A stretch of 64,000 nt of DNA from Streptomyces calvus. Lineage in GTDB: Bacteria > Actinomycetota > Actinomycetes > Streptomycetales > Streptomycetaceae. The stretch is from assembly GCF_006782915.1 (NCBI RefSeq), contig NZ_VCNP01000055.1:124001-188000 (forward strand). Direction: 5' to 3'. The notes under the pieces were generated by a model, which saw only the letters and a list, made by a program, of their open reading frames with translations, searched no databases and was not told the DNA's origin. The position numbers and the translations under genes are program-made. Positions 1 to 8,057 of the stretch are shown here, one piece after another (position 1 is the stretch's first letter; each line of letters opens with the position of its first letter).

Positions 1-353
1 GCCACGCCACCGCGCGGCAGTGCGCCGAACTCACCGAGTGCGCCCTCGGCATGGTCGCCCACTCACGCGGTCACCAGCTGGAGGAGTACCTCGTCCACGA
101 CGTGGCCTTCCACCGCGTGATCCTGACCGCCTCCGGCAACGAGATGTTCGCCCGCCTCGGCGACGTCGTCGCCGAGGTCCTGGCCGGCCGAACCCACCAC
201 GACGTGATGTTCGAGGACCCCGACCCCGCCGCCGTCACCCTGCACGTGCAGGTCGCGGAGGCGGTCCGCGAGCGCGACGCCGCCCGCGCGGAGGAACTCA
301 CCCGCCAGATCACCGAGGGCGCCCTCCAGGAACTGGACGTCCTGGCGCCCTAG
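1..353 (+). CDS. GntR-family regulator, FCD effector domain (5' truncated by window edge)
   Basis: The frame is open from base 3 to the TAG at 351-353 and has no start in the window, so only about the last 116 residues are present. They match the all-helical FCD ligand-binding domain of FadR-type GntR regulators. Visible features are the HDVAFHR stretch, whose Asp and His are the usual metal/effector ligands, followed by a later His in LHVQVAEAV and the run of alternating amphipathic helices typical of the family. The winged-helix DNA-binding half must lie to the left of the window. The effector and target genes cannot be judged from this fragment. The family call is fairly safe; the subfamily is not. 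Confidence 0.8.
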   Translation, partial: HATARQCAELTECALGMVAHSRGHQLEEYLVHDVAFHRVILTASGNEMFARLGDVVAEVLAGRTHHDVMFEDPDPAAVTLHVQVAEAVRERDAARAEELTRQITEGALQELDVLAP

Positions 354-358
354 TCGGG

Positions 359-733
359 CTACTCCAGGAACTCCCCGTCGACGTACACCCACGCCCCGCC
401 GACCCGCTCGAAGCGGCTGCGCTCGTGCAGCGAGCCGCCCCGGTAGGAGGCCCGGAAGGTCACCGTGCCGGTGGAGTGGAAGGCGGACCCGTCGGTGGTG
501 GCCAGGATCTCCAGCCCGGTCCACCGCAGCCGCGGGTCGAAGTCGATGCGTTCCGGACGGGTCCGGGGGTGCCAGGTCCGCAGCAGGTGACCGGCGTCCT
601 GTCGCACGAAGGCGCAGTACCGCGACCGCATCAGCCGCTCGGTCGTCGGAGCGGCGGCGGCCCCGGAGTGGAACCGGCCGCAGCAGTCGTCGTACGCCTC
701 GGGCAGCCCGCAGGGGCAGGAACGAGCGCTCAT
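359..733 (-). CDS. YchJ-like / UPF0225 SEC-C motif protein
   Basis: This 124-residue protein opens with a cysteine cluster (C6, C8, C17, C18) inside SCPCGLPEAYDDCCGRFH. That is the SEC-C-type zinc motif at the N terminus of YchJ/UPF0225 proteins. The conserved RSRYCAF and LLRTWHPRTRP segments of the NTF2-like core follow. I place the start at the ATG at 733 because GGAGG sits 7 nt upstream; the ATG at 739 is only 1 nt from that site. The gene is convergent with the regulator on its left and lies just downstream of the tRNA-Leu gene on the same strand. The cellular role of this family is unknown; zinc binding is inferred from the cysteines. Confidence 0.85.
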   Translation of the reverse strand: MSARSCPCGLPEAYDDCCGRFHSGAAAAPTTERLMRSRYCAFVRQDAGHLLRTWHPRTRPERIDFDPRLRWTGLEILATTDGSAFHSTGTVTFRASYRGGSLHERSRFERVGGAWVYVDGEFLE

Positions 734-797
734 GGTCATCCTCCGCGACAACGCCGTGAGGGCCGCGACCTCGCGGTCGCGGCCCTCACGCTTCATG

Positions 798-882
798 TGT
801 CCGAGGGGGGACTTGAACCCCCACGCCCGATAAAGGGCACTAGCACCTCAAGCTAGCGCGTCTGCCATTCCGCCACCCGGAC
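798..882 (-). tRNA. tRNA-Leu (anticodon GAG)
   Basis: The reverse complement folds as a class II tRNA. The acceptor stem pairs 882-876 with 805-799 and includes one G-U pair. The anticodon stem-loop has the 7-nt loop TTGAGGT with GAG at 849-847. A long variable arm and a 5-bp T-arm around TTCAAGT are present. The anticodon reads CUC/CUU leucine codons, which are frequent in high-GC genomes. No CCA is encoded, so it must be added after transcription. A TAATGT hexamer at 931-926 upstream could be its -10 box. Confidence 0.96.
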
Positions 883-1089
883 AAGGTGTCTGTCGCGCGG
901 GTTTCCCCCCGCGGCGACGACGTAAACATTACCAGGTGTTCCGGGGTGGCCGATCACCCCCGGCCCGCAGCGCCGTCGCGTGAACGGCGTGTGACCGGCC
1001 GGGCCGGGTCTTGGGGCACGCGCCGCGGAGAGGGAGGATGAGCAGACCCCACCACCGGGGACACCAGCAGGGACAGCGGGAGGAAGCAC

Positions 1090-2415
1090 GTGAGCGATAC
1101 GGACACGGCCAGGAGCGTCACCGGTGAGGACGAGGTCGTGGACCTCTGCCGCGAGCTGATCCGGATCGACACCAGCAACTACGGCGACCACTCGGGGCCC
1201 GGCGAGCGCAAGGCCGCCGAGTACGTCGCCGAGAAGCTCGCCGAGGTGGGCCTGGAACCGCAGATCTTCGAGTCGCACCCGGGACGCGCCTCCACGGTGG
1301 CCCGGATCGAGGGCGAGGACCCCTCGCGGCCCGCGCTGCTGATCCACGGCCACACCGACGTCGTTCCGGCCAACGCGGACGACTGGACCCACCACCCCTT
1401 CTCCGGCGAGATCGCCGACGGATGCGTCTGGGGACGCGGCGCCGTCGACATGAAGGACATGGACGCGATGACCCTCGCGGTCGTCCGTGACCGGCTGCGC
1501 AGCGGGCGCAAGCCCCCGCGCGACATCGTCCTGGCCTTCCTCGCGGACGAGGAGGCCGGCGGCACGTACGGCGCCAAGCACCTGGTGCACAAGCACCCGG
1601 AGCTGTTCGAGGGCGTCACCGAGGCGATCGGCGAGGTCGGCGGCTTCTCCTTCACCGTCAACGAGAAGCTGCGGCTCTACCTCGTCGAGACCGCCGAGAA
1701 GGGCATGCACTGGATGCGGCTCACCGTCGACGGCACGGCCGGGCACGGCTCCATGACCAACGACGACAACGCGATCACCGAGCTGTGCGAGGCGGTCGCC
1801 CGGCTCGGCCGGCACACGTGGCCGGTCCGCGTCACCAAGACCGTACGGGCCTTCCTGGACGAGCTCTCCGACGCGCTCGGCACCGAGCTCGACCCGGAGA
1901 ACATGGACGAGACGCTCGCCAAGCTCGGCGGGATCGCCCGCATGATCGGCACCACGCTGCGCAACTCGGCCGCGCCCACCATGCTCGGCGCCGGCTACAA
2001 GGTCAACGTCATCCCGGGCCAGGCCACCGCGCACGTCGACGGCCGCTTCCTGCCCGGCTACGAGGAGGAGTTCCTGGCCGACCTCGACCGGATCCTCGGC
2101 CCCCGGGTGAAGCGGGAGGACGTGCACGCGGACAAGGCCCTGGAGACCGACTTCGACGGCCGGCTCGTGGACGCCATGCAGAGCGCGCTGCGCGCCGAGG
2201 ACCCGATCGCGCGCGCCGTGCCGTACATGCTCTCCGGCGGCACCGACGCCAAGTCCTTCGACGACCTCGGCATCCGCTGCTTCGGCTTCGCGCCGCTGAA
2301 GCTGCCGCCGGAGCTGGACTTCGCCGGCATGTTCCACGGCGTCGACGAGCGGGTGCCGGTGGACGGTCTGAAGTTCGGCGTGCGGGTGCTCGACCGGTTC
2401 CTCGACGCGTCCTGA
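1090..2415 (+). CDS. M20/M25/M40 family metallopeptidase (dipeptidase / ArgE-DapE type)
   Basis: This 441-residue cytoplasmic zinc amidohydrolase of the M20 family probably acts on di- or acyl-peptides. The two-metal site is visible: H88 and D90 in HGHTDVVP, bridging D120 in GAVDMKDM, the E154-E155 pair in ADEEAGG, and a final His in GMFHGVDERVP near residue 412. The SGGTDAK segment is also typical. The central TAGHGSM segment belongs to the dimerisation (lid) domain. The start is GTG, with GGGAGG about 6 nt upstream. The gene stands alone between the tRNA and chpH. Its substrate is not predictable; an N-acyl-amino-acid hydrolase is the main alternative. Confidence 0.92.
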   Translation: MSDTDTARSVTGEDEVVDLCRELIRIDTSNYGDHSGPGERKAAEYVAEKLAEVGLEPQIFESHPGRASTVARIEGEDPSRPALLIHGHTDVVPANADDWTHHPFSGEIADGCVWGRGAVDMKDMDAMTLAVVRDRLRSGRKPPRDIVLAFLADEEAGGTYGAKHLVHKHPELFEGVTEAIGEVGGFSFTVNEKLRLYLVETAEKGMHWMRLTVDGTAGHGSMTNDDNAITELCEAVARLGRHTWPVRVTKTVRAFLDELSDALGTELDPENMDETLAKLGGIARMIGTTLRNSAAPTMLGAGYKVNVIPGQATAHVDGRFLPGYEEEFLADLDRILGPRVKREDVHADKALETDFDGRLVDAMQSALRAEDPIARAVPYMLSGGTDAKSFDDLGIRCFGFAPLKLPPELDFAGMFHGVDERVPVDGLKFGVRVLDRFLDAS

Positions 2416-2566
2416 GACGGCCACCCGATAACCCAACAATCGGTCAGGCGTGCGGAGTTGACCGGGAAGAGTGAATCCGACGATAAGCTCGTAGCCTCAA
2501 TGCTCCCTCCTCGTTACCCGTGATGTGATCCGCGACTTTGGATCGCTTTGCCAACAAGGAGGAATA

Positions 2567-2800
2567 ATGATCAAGAAGGTCGTCGCTGTCGCGGCTGCCA
2601 CCGGTGGGCTGGTCCTCGCGGGCGCGGGTATGGCTTCCGCCCACTCGGGTGCCCAGGGTGCCGCCGTGCACTCCCCGGGTGTCGTTTCCGGCAACGTCGT
2701 TCAGGTCCCGGTGCACATCCCGGTGAACGTCTGCGGCAACACGGTCTCCGTGATCGGGCTGCTGAACCCCGCCTTCGGCAACACCTGCATCAACAAGTGA
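2567..2800 (+). CDS. chpH: short chaplin ChpH
   Basis: This is a 77-residue secreted hydrophobic surface protein. A Sec signal peptide covers residues 1 to about 25, with an Ala-rich core ending ASA-H. The rest is one chaplin domain carrying SPGVVSGN, PVHIPVNVCGN and the GLLNPAFGNTC ending. Its two cysteines, C56 and C74, form the intramolecular disulphide of the family. Chaplins self-assemble into amyloid-like films that let aerial hyphae break surface tension. I use the ATG at 2567, which has a strong AAGGAGG just upstream, in preference to an upstream in-frame start with no signal peptide. A small GATCC/GGATC hairpin (2527-2545) lies in the leader. chpC follows at once; the short form and the pairing with chpC point to chpH. 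Confidence 0.95.
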   Translation: MIKKVVAVAAATGGLVLAGAGMASAHSGAQGAAVHSPGVVSGNVVQVPVHIPVNVCGNTVSVIGLLNPAFGNTCINK

Positions 2801-2843
2801 CGTTGTGCCCCGCCCCTTAGGGCAAGCCCTCTGAGGGTCTGAG

Positions 2844-2888
2844 CCCGTCGGCCCCGGAGCGCGCGCCACGCGCTCCGGGGCCGACGGG
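2844..2888 (+). terminator. long perfect hairpin after chpH
   Basis: A perfect 18-bp GC-rich stem (2844-2861 with 2871-2888) encloses a 9-nt loop, 44 nt past the chpH stop. No T-run follows, which is usual for Streptomyces terminators. It separates chpH from chpC. Confidence 0.85.
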
Positions 2889-2965
2889 TCTGTGAATACG
2901 TCGGAACACCGGGAATCCGGCGGAACCCAATTCCCGGGACCAGGTCGAAGGCAGGGATTTCAGTA

Positions 2966-3685
2966 ATGCGACAGGTCACCCGCAAGGGTCTGATGACCAT
3001 GGCGGCCGCCACCGGTGTGCTCGCCGCCGCGGGCGGTGCCGCCCACGCCGACTCCGGCGCTGCGGGCGTCGCCGCCGGCTCGCCCGGAGTGCTCTCCGGC
3101 AACACGGTGCAGGCCCCGGTGCACGTGCCGGTCAACGTCTGCGGCAACACCGTCAACGTCGTCGGTGTCCTCAACCCGGCCGTGGGCAACTCGTGCGCCA
3201 ACCAGGGCGGCTCCGCCACGGACGGCCACGAGGGCTCCGGCGGCCACGGCGGCTCGCACGCCGACGGTCACACGAGCGACTCGCCCGGTGTGGGCTCCGG
3301 CAACCAGATCCAGGCGCCGATCCACGTCCCGGTGAACGTCTGCGGCAACAGCGTCAACGTCCTCGGCGCCGGCAACGCCACCGAGGGCAACGACTGCGGC
3401 AACGGCGGCTCCGGCCACCAGACCCCGGGACAGCCCGGCGAGCCCGGGGACCCCGGCGACCCGGTCACCCCCGAACAGCCCGGCGACGAGCCGAGCACCC
3501 CCACCACCCCGGGCGGTTCGACGCACGACAACGAGCCGGGCGCCCAGCACATCGCACAGCCCCGTCCCGAGGCACAGCTCGCCCGGACCGGCAGCGAGCT
3601 GCCGATGGGCCTCGTCCTGCCGGCCGGCGCGGGCGCGCTGCTCGCCGGCGCGGTCCTCTACCGCAAGGCACGGGCCGCTGCGTGA
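2966..3685 (+). CDS. chpC: long chaplin ChpC, sortase-anchored
   Basis: This 239-residue wall-anchored chaplin has a signal peptide at about residues 1-29 and two chaplin domains. Each domain carries SPGV.SGN and PV.VPVNVCGN; the domains lie near residues 34-77 and 103-147 and are separated by a Gly/His/Ser-rich linker. A Pro/Gly/Glu-rich wall-spanning region follows. The C terminus is a sorting signal: LARTG at 205-209, a hydrophobic helix, then a basic tail. LAxTG is the motif used by the class E sortases of Streptomyces. ChpC-type proteins anchor the short chaplins to the cell wall during aerial growth. The gene sits directly downstream of chpH, behind its own leader and between two terminators, so it is probably transcribed separately. 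Confidence 0.95.
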   Translation: MRQVTRKGLMTMAAATGVLAAAGGAAHADSGAAGVAAGSPGVLSGNTVQAPVHVPVNVCGNTVNVVGVLNPAVGNSCANQGGSATDGHEGSGGHGGSHADGHTSDSPGVGSGNQIQAPIHVPVNVCGNSVNVLGAGNATEGNDCGNGGSGHQTPGQPGEPGDPGDPVTPEQPGDEPSTPTTPGGSTHDNEPGAQHIAQPRPEAQLARTGSELPMGLVLPAGAGALLAGAVLYRKARAAA

Positions 3686-3697
3686 CCGCGGGCACAC

Positions 3698-3729
3698 GGA
3701 GCGGACCCCGCGACCGCGGGGTCCGCTCC
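3698..3729 (+). terminator. hairpin after chpC
   Basis: A perfect 14-bp stem (3698-3711 with 3716-3729) with a GACC tetraloop begins 12 nt after the chpC stop. It can serve both chpC and the convergent DUF5703 gene. Confidence 0.85.
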
Positions 3730-3759
3730 GATCTCTGATTCTCCTCGGGCCACCCGGAC

Positions 3760-3948
3760 TCACCAGGTGGCGCGCACCTGGCGAATGATCCGCCGCCGCA
3801 GCCGCACCCTGCGACTGCCGTCACGCATCAGCGTCAGGCGGTACAACTCCCAGTGACCGTACTCGGCATGGTCCGTGAGCAGACGTGCCGTCTCCCTGCG
3901 GGACACCCCGCGCGGCACGTACACGTCGACAAATTCGTATTCCGGCAT
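3760..3948 (-). CDS. DUF5703 family small basic protein
   Basis: This 62-residue protein begins MPEYEFVDVYVPRGVSRRE, then has HAEYGHWELYRLTL and a very basic C-terminal stretch (RRVRLRRRIIRQVR). The pattern matches the actinobacterial DUF5703 family, which has no known function. No signal peptide or transmembrane helix is present. The gene is divergent from the acidic protein at 3996, with only 47 nt between the two starts, so their promoters must overlap. The basic tail could bind nucleic acid or membrane surfaces; that is speculation. Confidence 0.8.
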   Translation of the reverse strand: MPEYEFVDVYVPRGVSRRETARLLTDHAEYGHWELYRLTLMRDGSRRVRLRRRIIRQVRATW

Positions 3949-3982
3949 CGCATCTATTGTGCGGTCCGGGCCCCGGTACGGA

Positions 3983-3988
3983 TAGCGT
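3983..3988 (+). promoter_or_regulatory. candidate -10 box (TAGCGT) for a leaderless transcript
   Basis: TAGCGT ends 7 nt before the ATG at 3996, and no Shine-Dalgarno sequence lies in between. Transcription would start at or beside the A of the start codon. A weak TTGTGC at 3957-3962 could be the -35 element, but its spacing (20 nt) is long. Confidence 0.45.
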
Positions 3989-3995
3989 CTGCACT

Positions 3996-4697
3996 ATGTC
4001 TGATGCTGCGCAGTCCACCGCTGCCGAGGTACGCGCCGCCGCCGAGGCGGTCAAGACCGCGCTCGACCGCCACCTGGCCGCGGTCGAACGCCGGTCGGGG
4101 GAGGACGACCCGGCCGTCTACGAGGCGTTCAACGAGCTGGCCGCGGCCGCGGAGGCGTACGACGAACTGCTCTACGACCGCTACGACGAGGTCACCCCCT
4201 TCGAGATCCCCAGCGCGGAGGACGCGCTGCCGCCGTACGCCGGCCCCGAGGAACCGAACGCGCTCAGCGTGCTGATCCGCCGCGACTACGCCGTCGCCGA
4301 ACCGCAGCGGCTGCTCGCCCACGCGCAGCGGATCGAGGCGGCGGAGGACGACGGCTCGGAAGCCTCCGGCACCGTCCACGGCGCGCTCGGCCTGCTGTTC
4401 GGCGAGTTCGAACCGGACGAGATCGCCTCCCGGCACAAGGAGTTCGGCCTGGAGGAGGGCGACTCCACGCTCTGGGTGACGGCATCGGACGAACCCGCGG
4501 AACCCGGCGAGTGGCTGGAGGCGCCGTTCGAGCAGGTGGACCCGCAACAGGTGGTGTGCCGCTTCGACGTCAGCGCCGTCTTCGACGACGACCTCGACGA
4601 CGACGAGGACGACGAAGACGGGGACGAGGACGACGACGCACTCGATCCGGTGCTGGACGAGGACGACGACCTGGAACCCCTCGACGCGGACCGCTGA
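3996..4697 (+). CDS. conserved acidic protein, function unknown
   Basis: I do not recognise a named domain in this 233-residue protein. Residues 1 to about 70 look helical and Ala/Glu-rich. A mixed alpha/beta middle follows, including HGALGLLFGEFEPDEIASRHKE and DSTLWV. The last 45 residues are almost entirely Asp/Glu, which suggests a soluble, flexible tail. The ATG at 3996 is chosen because an open extension upstream has arginine-rich, non-coding-like composition and runs through the divergent promoter region. The start appears leaderless. The gene is alone on its strand and convergent with the RecD-like gene. The acidic tail could bind basic proteins or cations, but nothing here proves a role. 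Confidence 0.75.
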   Translation: MSDAAQSTAAEVRAAAEAVKTALDRHLAAVERRSGEDDPAVYEAFNELAAAAEAYDELLYDRYDEVTPFEIPSAEDALPPYAGPEEPNALSVLIRRDYAVAEPQRLLAHAQRIEAAEDDGSEASGTVHGALGLLFGEFEPDEIASRHKEFGLEEGDSTLWVTASDEPAEPGEWLEAPFEQVDPQQVVCRFDVSAVFDDDLDDDEDDEDGDEDDDALDPVLDEDDDLEPLDADR

Positions 4698-4749
4698 CCC
4701 CCGTCCCCGCGGCGGCGGCATCCCGGTGGGTGCCGCCGCCGTGCCGTGC

Positions 4750-6837
4750 TCAGCCGTCCAGGGCCGGGACCTGCGGCGCGAGCAGCACCGGCAGCCGGGT
4801 CGTGCGCGGCTTCGCCGCCACCTCGGCCACCGCCCGCGGCAGCGCCTGCTCCACCCCGTGCACCACGGACAGATGCCGGTCGGCCCTGCTGAACGCCGTG
4901 TACACCCAGGGCCGGCTCAGCGCCTGCGTGGCGTCACCGGGCAGCACCACGACCACCGCCGGCCACCGGCAGCCCACGGCCTGGTGCGCGGTCAGCGCCC
5001 ACCCGTGCCGCACGGACTGCTCCACCCGCTCCCTCGGTACGACGATCTCCTCGCCCCCGCACGCCAGGTGCAGCCCCTCGCCGTCGGCCGTCACCACCCG
5101 GCCCGGCAGGGTACGGCCCGGAGCGGGGGAGTAGGCGATGCGGTCACCGGGGTCGAAGCCGCCGAAGCGCCCCGGGCCGGGATTCAGCCGCTCCTTCAGT
5201 GCCGCGTTCAGCGCCCGCGTCCCCACCGCGCCTCCGTGCCCCGGGGTGATCACCTGCGTCTCTTCGGCCGGCACGCCGATGGCACGCGGCACCGAGTCGG
5301 CCACGAGCTGCACGGTCCGGTGCACGGCCTCCCCGGCGTCCCGCACCGGCACGATCACGACCTCCTTGCCGGGGGCCTCCACCTGGTACAGCTCGCCCAC
5401 GCCGATCCCGGAGACCAGCTCGCCCAGCGGCCCCGGATCAGGCCGACGGGAGGCGATCTGCGGGCACACCCGCGCCGCCAGCAGGTCCGCGAACACCCGC
5501 CCGGGACCCACCGACCAGAGCACATTCGGATCACCGGCCAGCACCAGCCGCGCCCCGTCCGGCAGCGATTCCGTCACCAGCGCCGCGGTCTCGACGTCCA
5601 GCTGCGGAGCGTCGAGCACCACCAGCAGGTCCAGGTCCAGCGCCCCGTCGGCGTCCCGCCCGGGCCCCTCGGCGCCCGACAGCAGCCCGGCGACCGTTGC
5701 CACCCCCGATCCCTTCGCCGCCGCGAACCGCGCTCGGCCCACGGGGCCGTGGGTGGCGGCCCAGGCGCGCAGGCCCAGGCCGTGCGCGGCGTCCAGCAGC
5801 GCCGCCGGCTCGGCCAGCGAGGCCTCCCCGCCGGTGTGCAGCACCAGCCCGTGCCCGGCGACCGCGCGGATCAGCTCGGCCGCGGAGCCCGCAGCCGAGG
5901 CGGCCGCGCGCTCCCACTCCTCACCCGCGTCGCCCCGCTCGGGCACGGAGTTGACGAGCCGGGCCAGGCCGTCGGCGAGGCTCTCCTCCGCCAGCGCGTA
6001 CCGCTCAAGACCCACCAGCACCCTGACCGGCCGCTCCTCGTCCTCCTGCGCATCGCCGGCCTCCCCGATCGCGTCCTGGAAGACCAGCACGTCGCCCTCG
6101 GAGATGGCGTTCTGCACGGCGTCCTCGGCATCCGGCACTCCCTGCCGGCCCAGCGCGGCCGCCAGCGCGGGCAGGTCCAGGGCGGTGTGTCCGGCCAGCG
6201 CCGCCTGCTCCAGCAGCCACACGGTGACCGCACGCCCGCGCCGCTCGTCGTCCGGCCCGGCCCCGGCGCCCAGCAGCGCCCTGGCGAACCCGTCGGCCTG
6301 CTCCGGCCGCACCCCGGCGACCCGCAGCAGCTGCCAGGGGTCGGCGCGCAGCACCTCGGCCCCGTCCTCGCCCAGCACGGCGGCGGCCTGCGCGGCGAGC
6401 CCCTGCGGCGCGCCGCCCTGCGCCAGCACGCCCCGCACCGCCTCCACGGCATCGGCAGCGGGCGCAGCGGCCTCGGCCGGCACCGCCACCGGCTGCCGCC
6501 GCACCGGCTCGGGAGCGGGCCGGCGCGGCGCGGGCCGCGCCTCCTCGAACACCGTGGCGGCCGGTTTCTCACCGCTCTCCACGGCCCGCACGGCGGCGAG
6601 CAGATCGGCGGCCCTGCCGCTCAGCTTGGCGCCGGCCTCGATCGGAGCCTGCCGCTGCGCCTTCCGCTGCTCGATCCGCTCCCGCTCCAGGCGCTGCGCG
6701 GCCAGCTCGGCCTCGGCCTCGGAGACCTGCGCGGCCGCCGCCTCGGAGTCCTGCGCGGCCCGGGAATCCTGCGCGCCCTCGGCGGGCGCGCCCTCCGGCT
6801 CGGCGTCCTCCGTGGTCTCGGGCGGCTCGGTGCTCAC
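4750..6837 (-). CDS. RecD2-like helix-hairpin-helix protein with degenerate helicase motifs
   Basis: This 695-residue protein has an Ala/Glu-rich charged N-terminal region (about 1-130), a helix-hairpin-helix-like part, then a RecD/AAA-like core and a RecD2-type C-terminal half. Counterparts of helicase motifs can be placed in order. The expected P-loop position reads HTGGEAS (334-340) with no GxxGxGK[ST]. Motif II reads VVLDAPQLD (406-414) instead of DE.S. Motif III GDPNVLWSVGPG (435-446) is well kept. Motif VI is visible as LTAHQAVG (615-622) and VYTAFSRAD (645-653). The protein therefore keeps the RecD2 scaffold but should not bind and hydrolyse ATP in the normal way. It overlaps the aldo/keto reductase gene downstream of that gene's stop by 4 nt (ATGA), so the two are translationally coupled. 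A DNA-binding or repair-accessory role is an inference. Confidence 0.8.
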   Translation of the reverse strand: MSTEPPETTEDAEPEGAPAEGAQDSRAAQDSEAAAAQVSEAEAELAAQRLERERIEQRKAQRQAPIEAGAKLSGRAADLLAAVRAVESGEKPAATVFEEARPAPRRPAPEPVRRQPVAVPAEAAAPAADAVEAVRGVLAQGGAPQGLAAQAAAVLGEDGAEVLRADPWQLLRVAGVRPEQADGFARALLGAGAGPDDERRGRAVTVWLLEQAALAGHTALDLPALAAALGRQGVPDAEDAVQNAISEGDVLVFQDAIGEAGDAQEDEERPVRVLVGLERYALAEESLADGLARLVNSVPERGDAGEEWERAAASAAGSAAELIRAVAGHGLVLHTGGEASLAEPAALLDAAHGLGLRAWAATHGPVGRARFAAAKGSGVATVAGLLSGAEGPGRDADGALDLDLLVVLDAPQLDVETAALVTESLPDGARLVLAGDPNVLWSVGPGRVFADLLAARVCPQIASRRPDPGPLGELVSGIGVGELYQVEAPGKEVVIVPVRDAGEAVHRTVQLVADSVPRAIGVPAEETQVITPGHGGAVGTRALNAALKERLNPGPGRFGGFDPGDRIAYSPAPGRTLPGRVVTADGEGLHLACGGEEIVVPRERVEQSVRHGWALTAHQAVGCRWPAVVVVLPGDATQALSRPWVYTAFSRADRHLSVVHGVEQALPRAVAEVAAKPRTTRLPVLLAPQVPALDG

Positions 6838-7832
6838 AGCGTGCTCCAGTCGTGATCGGGATAGCGGTGCACGGGCGCCGACACATCGTCGAGCGCCCGG
6901 CAGATCTCGTCAGGAAGACTAAGGGCCTCCACCGACAATGCCGCCGTGAGCTGCTGCGCGGTGCGCGGCCCGATGATGGGCGCGGCCACGCCGGGCCGGT
7001 CCCGCACCCAGGCGAGGGCCACCTGCAGCGCGGTCACGGCGAGCCCGTCCGCCGCGGTCGTCACGGCGTCCACGATCCGGCTCGCGGTGTCGTCCAGGTA
7101 CGGCGCCACGAACGGCGCCAGGTGCTCCGAGGCCCCGCGGGAGTCCGGCGGAGTGGCGTCGCCCCGGTACTTGCCGGTGAGCACGCCCCGCCCGAGCGGC
7201 GACGACGGCAGCAGCCCGATCCCCAGGTCGACGGCCGCGGGCAGCACCTCACGCTCCACGCCCCGCTGGAGCAGCGAGTACTCCATCTGCGTGCTCGCCA
7301 GCCGGGTCCGCGTGCCCGGCGCCGCCAGCTGCCAGGTCGCGGCCTTGGCCAGCTGCCAGCCGCAGAAGTTGGAGACGCCGGCGTAGCGCACCCGCCCGCT
7401 GCCGACGGCGATGTCCAGCGCCTGGAGCGTCTCCTCCAGCGGGGTGGCGGGGTCGTAGGCGTGGACGTGCCACAGGTCGACGTAGTCGGTGCCCAGGCGC
7501 GCGAGCGAGGCGTCGAGCGCGGCGAGCAGATGTCCGCGCGAGCCGTCGAACCTGCGGTCCGGGTCCGGGACGCTCCCGGCCTTCGTGGAGATCACCAGGT
7601 CCCGGCGCGGCACCAGCCCGTCCAGCAGCCTGCCGAGCAGGTACTCGGCCTCGCCGTCGCCGTACACGTCGGCGGTGTCGACGAGCGTCCCGCCCGCCTC
7701 CCAGAACGTCTTCAAGAGGTCCGCGGCGTCGTGCTCGTCGGTGTCCCGACCCCAGGTCAGAGTCCCGAGTCCGATCCGGGACACACGCAGGCCGGTACGG
7801 CCGAGATGCCTCTGCTCCATGAACGCCGACAT
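6834..7832 (-). CDS. aldo/keto reductase
   Basis: This 332-residue NADPH-dependent oxidoreductase has the AKR (beta/alpha)8 barrel. The catalytic tetrad is visible as D52 and Y57 (DTADVYGDG), K84 (STKAG) and H124 (WHVHAYDP). Downstream segments for cofactor binding include GVSNFCGWQ and PIIGPRTAQQL. Its length is normal for the family. An internal ATG at 7820 (MEQRHLGRTGLR) fits the family N terminus slightly better than the ATG at 7832; neither has a clear ribosome site. It is the first gene of a two-gene unit and overlaps the RecD2-like gene by 4 nt. The substrate cannot be predicted; the family reduces aldehydes and ketones. Confidence 0.9.
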   Translation of the reverse strand: MSAFMEQRHLGRTGLRVSRIGLGTLTWGRDTDEHDAADLLKTFWEAGGTLVDTADVYGDGEAEYLLGRLLDGLVPRRDLVISTKAGSVPDPDRRFDGSRGHLLAALDASLARLGTDYVDLWHVHAYDPATPLEETLQALDIAVGSGRVRYAGVSNFCGWQLAKAATWQLAAPGTRTRLASTQMEYSLLQRGVEREVLPAAVDLGIGLLPSSPLGRGVLTGKYRGDATPPDSRGASEHLAPFVAPYLDDTASRIVDAVTTAADGLAVTALQVALAWVRDRPGVAAPIIGPRTAQQLTAALSVEALSLPDEICRALDDVSAPVHRYPDHDWSTL

Positions 7833-8057
7833 TACTGGCCGGAGCCTGCGGTGTGGGGGCCTGTGGACAACGGATTTCCGACGGTTCCGGCAGGCGGGCG
7901 GGGCGATGCCGTCCGCCCCGCCGACACCACCGTCCGGGCCCGCGGCGGCACACGACCGCCCACCGTCCGCCCCGCCGTCCGGCAGGGGACGCCACCGGCC
8001 GCCGGAGGTATAAGGTCTCCCGCAAACGACGTTACTCAGCGGTAAGGGGAGCGGGTC

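Noticed and set aside
853..2439. 528-codon open frame on the minus strand
   Set aside because: It lies antisense to the M20 peptidase, has His/Val/Gly/Asp-rich composition typical of the opposite strand of a GC-rich gene, and runs through the tRNA region.
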